Assembly: GCA_035260485.1 (NCBI GenBank)
Contig: DATFVC010000057.1
Span: 1-30,888 of the forward strand
Direction: 5' to 3'
Origin: VRUE01 sp035260485
GTDB taxonomy: Bacteria; Actinomycetota; Thermoleophilia; Solirubrobacterales; 70-9
DNA length: 30,888 bases
Shown here: positions 23,079-30,888 of the stretch, one piece after another
Numbering within the stretch: the stretch's first letter is position 1
How the letters are laid out: every line of letters starts with the position of its first letter
Program-made: the position numbers and the translations under genes
Notes under the pieces: generated by a model
What the model saw: the letters and a program-made list of their open reading frames with translations, nothing else
What the model was told of the DNA's origin: nothing
Databases searched by the model: none

Positions 23079-23921
23079 CTAGCGCTTCTTCTTCCCGCGG
23101 CGACGGCCGCGCACGATGTAGCGGTCGGACTGCTTGCCCTTCTTGCGAGTGCGGTAGCCGAGCGTCGGCTTTCCCCAAGGCGTTACGGGATGCCCGCCGG
23201 GCGTGTGGTGGGCCTCGCCGCCTCCATGGGGATGGTCGACTGGGTTCATCGCCACCCCCCTCGTCTGCGGCCGCTTGCCCTTGTGCCGATTGCGGCCGGC
23301 CTTGCCGATCTTCACGTTCTGGTGCTCGGCGTTGGAGAGCTGGCCGACCGTGGCTCGGCACTCGGCTCGGACCATCCGCATCTCGGAGGAGGGCAAGCGC
23401 AGCGTCACCATCTCCCCCTCCTTGGCGACCAGTTGGATCGCCGTGCCGGCGGCGCGCCCCATCTTGCCGCCCTGGCCGGCGGTCAGCTCGACGTTGTGGA
23501 CGATGGTGCCGGTCGGCATTTCGCCCAGCGCCATCGCGTGGCCGGGTTTTACGTCGGCGTCTTTGCCGGACTGGACATGGTCGCCCGGGGAGAGCCCGGC
23601 GGGGGCGAGAATGTAGCTCTTCTCGCCGTCGGCATAGTGCAGCAACGCGATGTAGCAGCTGCGGTTAGGGTCGTACTCGATCGTCGCCACCTTGGCCGGG
23701 ACGCCGTCCTTGAGGCGCTTGAAGTCGATCTTGCGGTAACGACGCTTGGCGCCGCCGCCACGATGGCGTGCCGTAACCCGGCCATTTGCATTGCGGCCGC
23801 CGGACTTGCGCAGCCCTTCGGACAACTTGCGCTCCGGCTCGGTCGCGGTCAGCTGCTCGCGCAGCGGGTAGGTGGCGAAGCGACGCCCGGGGCTGGTCGG
23901 TTTGGTTTTGCGGTTCGGCAT
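23079..23921 (-). CDS. rplB: 50S ribosomal protein L2
   Basis: The 280-residue protein is required for subunit association and sits near the peptidyl transferase centre. Motifs are GRNANGRVTARHRGGGAKRR and RGVAMNPVDHPHGGGE, the latter carrying the conserved histidine region. The basic C-terminus (RGRRRGKKKR) is typical. It is the standard length and lies between rplW and rpsS as in the S10 operon. Confidence 0.98.
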   Translation of the reverse strand: MPNRKTKPTSPGRRFATYPLREQLTATEPERKLSEGLRKSGGRNANGRVTARHRGGGAKRRYRKIDFKRLKDGVPAKVATIEYDPNRSCYIALLHYADGEKSYILAPAGLSPGDHVQSGKDADVKPGHAMALGEMPTGTIVHNVELTAGQGGKMGRAAGTAIQLVAKEGEMVTLRLPSSEMRMVRAECRATVGQLSNAEHQNVKIGKAGRNRHKGKRPQTRGVAMNPVDHPHGGGEAHHTPGGHPVTPWGKPTLGYRTRKKGKQSDRYIVRGRRRGKKKR

Positions 23922-23933
23922 CTGTTGTCTCCC

Positions 23934-24227
23934 CTATGCGGTCTCGGCGCCTTCGAACAGCTCGATCCGCTCACCCGGCGCGAGCTGGACCACGGCCTTC
24001 TTCCAACCGCGGGTCCGGCCTTTGCTCAGGTTTCGGCGCTTCGGCTTGGGCCGCACCTTGGAGGTGCGCACCTGGGCCACGCCGACGTCGAAGATCTCTT
24101 CGATCGCCGCTGCGATCTGGGTCTTGTGGGCGCGATCGTTGACCCTGAACGTGTACTTGCCTTCGGCGATCAGCGCGTAGCTCTTCTCCGAGACGACCGG
24201 GCGGACGATGATGTTGCGGGCGTCCAT
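23934..24227 (-). CDS. rplW: 50S ribosomal protein L23
   Basis: The 97-residue protein has IIVRPVVSEKSYALIAEGKYTF-type N-terminal motif (RPVVSEKS), IAAAIEEIFDVGVAQVRT and, at the end, ERIELFEG. It is L23, the docking site for trigger factor and SRP at the tunnel exit. Its ATG overlaps the rplD stop by one base (TGATG). Confidence 0.97.
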   Translation of the reverse strand: MDARNIIVRPVVSEKSYALIAEGKYTFRVNDRAHKTQIAAAIEEIFDVGVAQVRTSKVRPKPKRRNLSKGRTRGWKKAVVQLAPGERIELFEGAETA

Positions 24228-24838
24228 CAGGCCAGCCTCTCTCGCAGGGTCTCCAGCGCCTTTTCCGAGAGCACCAGCGAGGCGGCGCCGATCACGTCAG
24301 CCACCCCGATCGCGCCGACCTCGGCGACTTCGACCCGGGCGATATTGCGAAAGCTCTTCAGGGCCCCCGTCTCCTCGCCGTCGATGACGACCAGCATCGG
24401 GCGCTTCGCGCCCCATTTCTCCAGCGCCTGGGCGGCTGCCTTGGTCGACGGCGTCTCGAAGGGAGCGGGGTCGAGCACGGCGACGCTGCCTCGCTCGGCG
24501 TGGATCGAGAGCGCCGCCCGCATCGCCTTACGGCGTGCCTTGCGGTTGACCTTGACCGTGTAGTGGCGCGGCTTCGGGCCGAAGGCGACGCCCCCACCGA
24601 AGCGGTTTGGGACGCCGAGCGTGCCGGCGCGGGCGCGGCCGGTGCCCTTCTGGCGCCAGGCCTTGGCGGTGGTGAAGGAGACCTCGCCGCGGGTCAGGGT
24701 GGAAGCGGTGCCGCGCCGCCGCGAAGCGAGGTCGGCACGCGCCGTCTCATGCACCAGCGAGTGGTGGAAGGGCTCGGCGAAGAGCTCTTTCGGCAGCTCC
24801 GCTTTGGTCGATTTGCCCAGCACCGCAGCTTTAGCCAT
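24227..24838 (-). CDS. rplD: 50S ribosomal protein L4
   Basis: The 203-residue protein has KAWRQKGTGRARAGTLGVPN, FGPKPRHYTVKVNRKARRKA and the C-terminal half ending LSEKALETLRERLA. L4 lines the exit tunnel. In E. coli it represses its own operon through the S10 leader; whether the hairpins upstream of rpsJ do this here is unknown. Its ATG overlaps the rplC stop by eight bases (ATGGCTAA). Confidence 0.97.
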   Translation of the reverse strand: MAKAAVLGKSTKAELPKELFAEPFHHSLVHETARADLASRRRGTASTLTRGEVSFTTAKAWRQKGTGRARAGTLGVPNRFGGGVAFGPKPRHYTVKVNRKARRKAMRAALSIHAERGSVAVLDPAPFETPSTKAAAQALEKWGAKRPMLVVIDGEETGALKSFRNIARVEVAEVGAIGVADVIGAASLVLSEKALETLRERLA

Positions 24839-25460
24839 CGGTCCTCACCTCCAGCACCGTGTTGCGCGAGCCGGGCACCGAGCCCTTGAGCAGCAGCAGG
24901 TTGCGCTCCGCGTCGACTTCGGCGACTTCGAGGCCGCGCTGGGTCTTCCGCTTGTTGCCCATCTGGCCCGGCATCCGCTGCCCTTTGAAGACACGGCCGG
25001 GAAAGGCGCTGGCGCCGATCGAGCCCGGCGCCCTGACGTTGTGGGAGCCGTGCGTAACCGGGCCGCGGCTGAAGTTGTGGCGCTTGATCCCGCCCTGGAA
25101 GCCCTTGCCGATCGAGATCCCGGAGACTTTCACCCGCTGGCCGGCCTCGAAGGCGGCAACGGTTACGTCATCCCCTACCTTGGGCCCCTCCTCGGCGCCG
25201 AGATCCTCATCGCGGAACTCGGCCAGGTGGCGCAGCGGCGGCGCGCCGGCCTTTTTCAGGTGGCCCAGCTCGGCCTTGCTCAGCTTGCGCTCGGCGACCT
25301 CGTCGAAAGCCAGCTGCACGGCCGCGTAACCGTCCCGCTCGGAGTCGCGGACGGCGGTCACCTTGCAGGGGCCAGCCTCGATCACCGTGACCGGAACGAC
25401 CGTGCCGTCCTCGCGGAAGACCTGCGTCATACCGAGCTTCTTGCCGAGGATCGCAGCCAT
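24831..25460 (-). CDS. rplC: 50S ribosomal protein L3
   Basis: The 209-residue protein begins AILGKKLGMTQVFREDGTVV and has the L3 signature NFSRGPVTHGSHNVRAPGSI, then PGRVFKGQRMPGQMGNKRKT. The central loop approaches the peptidyl transferase centre. It is standard in length, eight bases downstream of rpsJ. Confidence 0.98.
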   Translation of the reverse strand: MAAILGKKLGMTQVFREDGTVVPVTVIEAGPCKVTAVRDSERDGYAAVQLAFDEVAERKLSKAELGHLKKAGAPPLRHLAEFRDEDLGAEEGPKVGDDVTVAAFEAGQRVKVSGISIGKGFQGGIKRHNFSRGPVTHGSHNVRAPGSIGASAFPGRVFKGQRMPGQMGNKRKTQRGLEVAEVDAERNLLLLKGSVPGSRNTVLEVRTDG

Positions 25461-25468
25461 CTCAGCAT

Positions 25469-25789
25469 CTAAAGGCGGATCTCGATATCGACCCCGGCGG
25501 GCAACGAGTCGAGCCGCTGCAGAGAGTCGACGGTTTTCGGCGAGGGTTGAAGGATGTCGATCAGCCGCTTGTGGGTGCGGATCTCGAAGTGCTCGCGCGA
25601 GTCCTTGTCCTTGAAGGGGGAGCGGATCACGCAGTAGACGTTTTTCTCCGTCGGCAAGGGAACCGGGCCAGAGACGCTCGCCCCGGTCCGCTCCGCCGTC
25701 TCGACGATCTCGCGGGCAGCCCGATCTATGGCGTCGTGGTCGTACGCCTTCAGTCGGATCCGGATTTTTTGTGCCGCGATAGTCGCCAC
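25469..25789 (-). CDS. rpsJ: 30S ribosomal protein S10 (NusE)
   Basis: The 106-residue protein has KIRIRLKAYDHDAIDRAARE, VSGPVPLPTEKNVYCVIRSP, HFEIRTHKRLIDILQP and, at the end, LPAGVDIEIRL. S10 lies in the 30S head and also acts with NusB in antitermination. The start is GTG at 25789. The upstream Shine-Dalgarno is weak. It is the first gene of the S10 cluster and is preceded by several hairpins in the 154-base tuf-rpsJ spacer. Confidence 0.97.
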   Translation of the reverse strand: MATIAAQKIRIRLKAYDHDAIDRAAREIVETAERTGASVSGPVPLPTEKNVYCVIRSPFKDKDSREHFEIRTHKRLIDILQPSPKTVDSLQRLDSLPAGVDIEIRL

Positions 25790-25943
25790 GGTTGCTCTCT
25801 TTTTCTCCCGGCGCGGTCTTTACCGCGCCGAAGGGGCGCCGCCCCTTGGTGGTGGGGCGCCGCCCCTGGTCGTATGTCTTTTTAGTTTTCTCGCCGCGAA
25901 AGCGGCGAAGGCGGGTGAATGCCCCGCCCTTGATGCTGGACTG
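25790..25943 (-). promoter_or_regulatory. Hairpin-rich tuf-rpsJ spacer
   Basis: Read toward rpsJ, the spacer carries five stems in order. They are GGCGGG-type (25910-25928), a 7-bp stem closed by TTTC on the transcript (25891-25908), two copies of the near-palindrome GGGGCGGCGCCCC (25854-25866 and 25833-25845), and a 9-bp stem CGGCGCGGT/ACCGCGCCG (25809-25830). No T-run follows any of them on the minus strand, so they are not simple terminators. An S10-leader-like regulatory role or mRNA processing is possible. No gene is seen. Confidence 0.55.
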
Positions 25944-27128
25944 CTACTCGACGATCTCTGCGACGACCCCCGAGCCGACGGTCCGGCCACCCTCGCGGAT
26001 GGCGAAGCGCAGGCCCTGGTCCATCGCGATCGGCTGAATCAGCTCGATCGTCATCTCGACGTTGTCACCCGGCATCACCATCTCGGTCCCCTCGGGGAGG
26101 TTGGCGATCCCGGTCACGTCGGTCGTGCGGAAGTAGAACTGAGGCCGGTAGCCGGAGAAGAACGGCGTGTGACGTCCGCCCTCCTCCTTCTTCAGGCAGT
26201 AGACCTCGGCTTTGAACTTGGTGTGCGGGGTGATCGAACCAGGCTTGCAGAGCACCTGGCCGCGCTCGATCTCCTCGCGCTTGGTGCCGCGCAGCAGGGC
26301 GCCGATGTTGTCGCCGGCCTGTCCCTGGTCGAGGATCTTGCGGAACATCTCGACCCCGGTGACGACGGTCGTCGTGGTGTCCTTGATGCCGACGATCTCA
26401 ACCTCGTCGCCGGTGTTGACGATCCCCTGCTCGACGCGGCCGGTGGCGACGGTGCCACGGCCGGTGATCGAGAAGATGTCCTCAATCGGCATCAGGAACG
26501 GCTTGTCGAGCTCGCGCACCGGCTCCGGGATGTAGGAGTCGAGTGCATCGGCCAGCTCAAAGATCGCCTTCTGAGCCTCTTCGTCGCCCTCCAGCGCCTT
26601 CAGCGCCGAGCCTTTGACGATCGGGGTGTCGTCACCTGGGAAGTCGTACTCGTCGAGGAGTTCCTTGACCTCCTCCTCGACCAGCTCGATCAGTTCGTCG
26701 TCGTCGACCTGGTCGACCTTATTGAGGAAGACGACCACATGCGGGACGTTGACCTGACGGGCGAGCAGGATGTGCTCGCGGGTCTGAGGCATGACGCCGT
26801 CGGCGGCCGAGACGACCAGGATCGCGCCGTCCATCTGCGCAGCGCCGGTGATCATGTTCTTCACGTAATCGGCGTGGCCCGGGCAGTCGACGTGGGCGTA
26901 ATGGCGGTTCTCGGTTTCGTACTCGACGTGCGAGGTCGCGATCGTGATCCCGCGCTCCTTCTCCTCCGGAGCGTTGTCGATCTCCTCGAAGCTCTTCGCC
27001 TCGGTGTCGCCTTTGCCGGAGAGCGTGGTGGTGATCGCGGCCGTCAGCGTCGTCTTGCCGTGGTCGATGTGACCGATCGTGCCGACGTTCACGTGCGGCT
27101 TATCGCGCTCGAACTTCTCCTTTGACAT
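25944..27128 (-). CDS. tuf: Elongation factor Tu
   Basis: The 394-residue GTPase delivers aminoacyl-tRNA to the ribosome. G1 is GHIDHGKT (19-26), the switch II region DCPGH (81-85) and G4 NKVD (136-139). Domains 2 and 3 follow with TGRGTVATGRVEQG and PFFSGYRPQFYFRTTDVTG. ATG at 27128 has GGAG four bases upstream; longer in-frame extensions cover the fusA spacer and lack family sequence. It follows fusA by 121 bases, the usual fusA-tuf pair. Confidence 0.99.
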   Translation of the reverse strand: MSKEKFERDKPHVNVGTIGHIDHGKTTLTAAITTTLSGKGDTEAKSFEEIDNAPEEKERGITIATSHVEYETENRHYAHVDCPGHADYVKNMITGAAQMDGAILVVSAADGVMPQTREHILLARQVNVPHVVVFLNKVDQVDDDELIELVEEEVKELLDEYDFPGDDTPIVKGSALKALEGDEEAQKAIFELADALDSYIPEPVRELDKPFLMPIEDIFSITGRGTVATGRVEQGIVNTGDEVEIVGIKDTTTTVVTGVEMFRKILDQGQAGDNIGALLRGTKREEIERGQVLCKPGSITPHTKFKAEVYCLKKEEGGRHTPFFSGYRPQFYFRTTDVTGIANLPEGTEMVMPGDNVEMTIELIQPIAMDQGLRFAIREGGRTVGSGVVAEIVE

Positions 27129-27249
27129 CGCTCTCCGTTCTACCTTTCGAAGTCGGGTTCTGTCTGACTTGGGTGATTGAGTCTGCTTGAAAATTCCTGG
27201 CAGCCGGGAATCTGCTGCCTGCGGGCGAACCTGGGAAATATAGCCAGAT
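27129..27249. other. fusA-tuf spacer
   Basis: No gene. On the minus strand a stem GGCAGC/GCTGCC with a nine-base loop is followed by AGGAATTTTC, a weak possible terminator after fusA. The tuf ribosome binding site lies at the other end. A promoter for tuf may also be present but no clear -35/-10 pair was found. Confidence 0.4.
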
Positions 27250-29361
<2,112 letters not shown>

Positions 29362-29451
29362 GGTCTTAAGGTAAGCGTTGTCTTGATGAAGTGGGGACGA
29401 GAGAGATCTGAGAAGTCACCGCCTGCCGGCAAGAGCCGCCGGGATCGGCGC

Positions 29452-30408
29452 ATGAAAAAGGCCCTCGCGGGCCCGGCGAAACGAACTGCGAAAAAGAAGC
29501 CTGAGCGACGCGCGATGATAGCAGCGGCTCGGCGCCGCAGGCTAATCGCACGAGTGCGGCTGGAAACCCTTACTCGCCAGGTCGATCGCGGCGCGAACCG
29601 CGTGCTGACGCGGACCTGGCCGCGCCTCGCTGCTGCCGCTCGGCGAGTGCGCTCGGTCGCCGAGCGCCTGGGCAAACGGCTCCGGCCCGCGGGAGTGCTC
29701 CTCTTCCGCACCCTCTCGGCGGTCGAAAAGGGCTTGTTGCGCGCGGCGGCGTGGGCGCAACGAACCGCAACGCGGGGCAGCGCCATGCTCACCCCACAAC
29801 GGGCGATCTGCCTGACGATTCTCGCCTCCGCCGGGCTCTTGGTCGTGGCCCAGTTCGTCGACTACCGCGCGGTCGAGGTGGGCCAGTCGGGCTACGCCGG
29901 GCTGCCAGCGGCGACGGCGCCCACGGTCGGAGCCAAGACGGCCGGCCAGGCCCACACCTACCTGCTGGTGCCGGTGGCGCTGCTCGCCGCTGCCCTCGGC
30001 CTCGCCGTGCTGCGCAATGGGCGACGACGGGGGCTGGGACGGATCGTCTTCGGGCTCGGCCTGCTCAGCCTTGCCATCATCCTCCTGGTCGACCTGCCGG
30101 CCGGCCTCGATGTGGGTGCCCAGGCCTCGCGCTTCTCCGGCGCCAAGGCTGTTCTCTACGACAGCTTCTATGCCCAGATCGCCGCGGCGGCGGGCCTGAT
30201 GTTGGGCGGCGCGCTCCTCGTTGCGGCCCCGAAAGCGGCGGCCCGCTACCATGCCCGCCCGTGCCGAACACGAACCAACTTATTCGCAAGGGCCGCAAGC
30301 GGCCTAAGAAGAAGACGACCACGCCGGGCCTCAAGTCGGGACAAGGGCGGAAGAAGAGCGTCGCAGCGCCGCAACGGCGCGGTGTCTGCACCCGCGTCGC
30401 CACGGTGA
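29452..30408 (+). CDS. Unrecognised four-helix membrane protein
   Basis: I do not recognise the family. From ATG 29452 the protein has 318 residues. The first 110 are highly basic and Arg/Ala-rich (KKKPERR, AAARRRRLIARVRLE). Four hydrophobic helices follow: AICLTILASAGLLVVAQFV, LLVPVALLAAALGLAVL, IVFGLGLLSLAIILLVDL and IAAAAGLMLGGALLVAAP. An earlier TTG/ATG at 29383-29388 and a later ATG at 29515 are in frame. The frame does not close before rpsL: it runs 148 bases into rpsL and stops at 30406-30408. Its last 49 residues are therefore Arg-rich shadow of S12 codons and may not be functional. It may be co-transcribed with rpsL-rpsG. The true N-terminus is unsure. Confidence 0.55.
   Translation: MKKALAGPAKRTAKKKPERRAMIAAARRRRLIARVRLETLTRQVDRGANRVLTRTWPRLAAAARRVRSVAERLGKRLRPAGVLLFRTLSAVEKGLLRAAAWAQRTATRGSAMLTPQRAICLTILASAGLLVVAQFVDYRAVEVGQSGYAGLPAATAPTVGAKTAGQAHTYLLVPVALLAAALGLAVLRNGRRRGLGRIVFGLGLLSLAIILLVDLPAGLDVGAQASRFSGAKAVLYDSFYAQIAAAAGLMLGGALLVAAPKAAARYHARPCRTRTNLFARAASGLRRRRPRRASSRDKGGRRASQRRNGAVSAPASPR
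29455..29473 (-). terminator. Terminator-like hairpin upstream of fusA
   Basis: On the minus strand GGCCC-GCGA-GGGCC (a five-base-pair GC stem with a GNRA-type tetraloop) is followed directly by TTTTT. It ends 94 bases before the fusA ATG. It could stop antisense reading of the plus-strand gene or act as an attenuator if the fusA promoter is further upstream. The stem is short, so the call is moderate. Confidence 0.45.
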
Positions 30409-30656
30409 CGCCGAAGAAGCCGAACTCGGCTCTACGCAAGATCGCCCGGGTGCGGCTCACCAACGGGATGGAGGTCACCACCTACATCCCCGGCGAGGGT
30501 CACAACCTGCAGGAGCACTCGGTGGTGCTGGTCCGCGGCGGTCGGGTCAAGGATCTGCCGGGCGTCCGCTACAAGGTCGTCCGCGGCACCCTCGACGCCG
30601 CTGGCGTCTCCGACCGCAAGCAGGCCCGCTCTCTCTACGGCGTCAAGGCTTCCTAG
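30261..30656 (+). CDS. rpsL: 30S ribosomal protein S12
   Basis: The 131-residue protein starts PNTNQLIRKGRKRPKKKTTT and has RRGVCTRVATVTPKKPNSAL, GEGHNLQEHSVVLVRGGRVK and DLPGVRYKVVRGTLDAAG. It is S12, central to decoding fidelity. The first 40 residues carry an insertion of about ten residues relative to E. coli, as in many Gram-positive proteins, so the streptomycin-site lysines are K53 and the K of RVKDLP (K97). GTG at 30261 is chosen as the family start. The gene lies on the plus strand, opposite to fusA-tuf. Confidence 0.97.
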   Translation: MPNTNQLIRKGRKRPKKKTTTPGLKSGQGRKKSVAAPQRRGVCTRVATVTPKKPNSALRKIARVRLTNGMEVTTYIPGEGHNLQEHSVVLVRGGRVKDLPGVRYKVVRGTLDAAGVSDRKQARSLYGVKAS

Positions 30657-30888
30657 TGCCGCGTCGTTCTGCTGCACAGATCCGCCCGGTCGAACCCGAC
30701 GCCCGCTACCGCAACCGGCTCGTGCAGCAAGTCATCAACAAGGTGATGTCCGACGGCAAGAAGTCGCTTGCCGAGCGGCTCGTCTACGACGCGCTGGCGA
30801 TCGTCGGCGAGCGCTCCAACGAGGACCCGGTCGAGACCCTCGAGGGGGCGATCAAACAACTGACTCCGGTGCTCGAGGTCCGCTCGCG
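30656..30888 (+). CDS. rpsG: 30S ribosomal protein S7 (5' part, cut by window end)
   Basis: The reading frame starts at GTG 30656, overlapping the rpsL stop by one base (TAGTG), and is open to the window end. The 77 visible residues include PRRSAAQIRPVEPDARYRNR, then VINKVMSDGKKSLAERLVYD and, further on, ETLEGAIKQLTPVLEVRS. These match the N-terminal half of S7, the primary binder of the 16S 3' domain. S7 normally precedes fusA; here it continues away from it. The C-terminal half is not in the window. Confidence 0.95.
   Translation, partial: MPRRSAAQIRPVEPDARYRNRLVQQVINKVMSDGKKSLAERLVYDALAIVGERSNEDPVETLEGAIKQLTPVLEVRS

Noticed and set aside
29542..30252. Minus-strand 236-codon frame between fusA and rpsL
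   Set aside because: Its translation has no membrane or domain pattern, whereas the opposite strand shows four clear hydrophobic helices.

Overview
The window is GC-rich chromosomal DNA from an actinobacterium. The pattern (GC-biased codons, many GTG starts, zinc-binding S4/S14/L36, LigA, a secY-adk-map order without infA) suggests a deep actinobacterial branch such as Thermoleophilia/Solirubrobacterales. That placement is inference; no marker was searched against a database.

Layout. 1-141 holds the 3' end of an IS481-type transposase, followed by a perfect 30-bp palindrome. 169-9412 is an accessory and housekeeping stretch: a membrane-anchored DsbA-like protein, a small IF2_N-like protein, an acyl-CoA synthetase, a patatin-like lipase, a D-Ala-D-Ala carboxypeptidase, LigA, SurE and TruA. 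9590-29361 is one long minus-strand ribosomal block, read right to left: fusA, tuf, then the S10, spc and alpha clusters from rpsJ to rplQ, with secY, adk, map and rpoA. Many of these genes overlap by 1-8 bases, which implies translational coupling. 29452-30888 runs on the plus strand: an unrecognised four-helix membrane protein, rpsL, and the start of rpsG. rpsL-rpsG therefore face away from fusA-tuf, so the classical str operon is split. Two genes easy to miss because they are short were recovered: rpmD (L30) and rpmJ (L36). infA is absent between map and rpmJ, where it usually sits.

The least expected content is non-coding structure. Three copies of one palindromic element (about 110-160 bp) lie between surE and truA, between truA and rplQ, and inside the coding sequence of rpsQ. 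They share a core, and their stem arms change in a compensating way. A different 164-bp inverted-repeat element separates rplP from rpmC and buries the rpmC ribosome binding site. Several hairpins sit between tuf and rpsJ. Five accessory genes have a -10-like hexamer only 6-8 bases before the start codon, which suggests leaderless mRNAs. S17, L22, L5 and S5 carry long low-complexity tails.

The ribosomal genes together supply most of the translation machinery with its elongation factors, the SecYEG channel core and the RNA polymerase alpha subunit. The flanking genes serve lipid activation, cell wall, DNA ligation, nucleotide turnover and tRNA modification.
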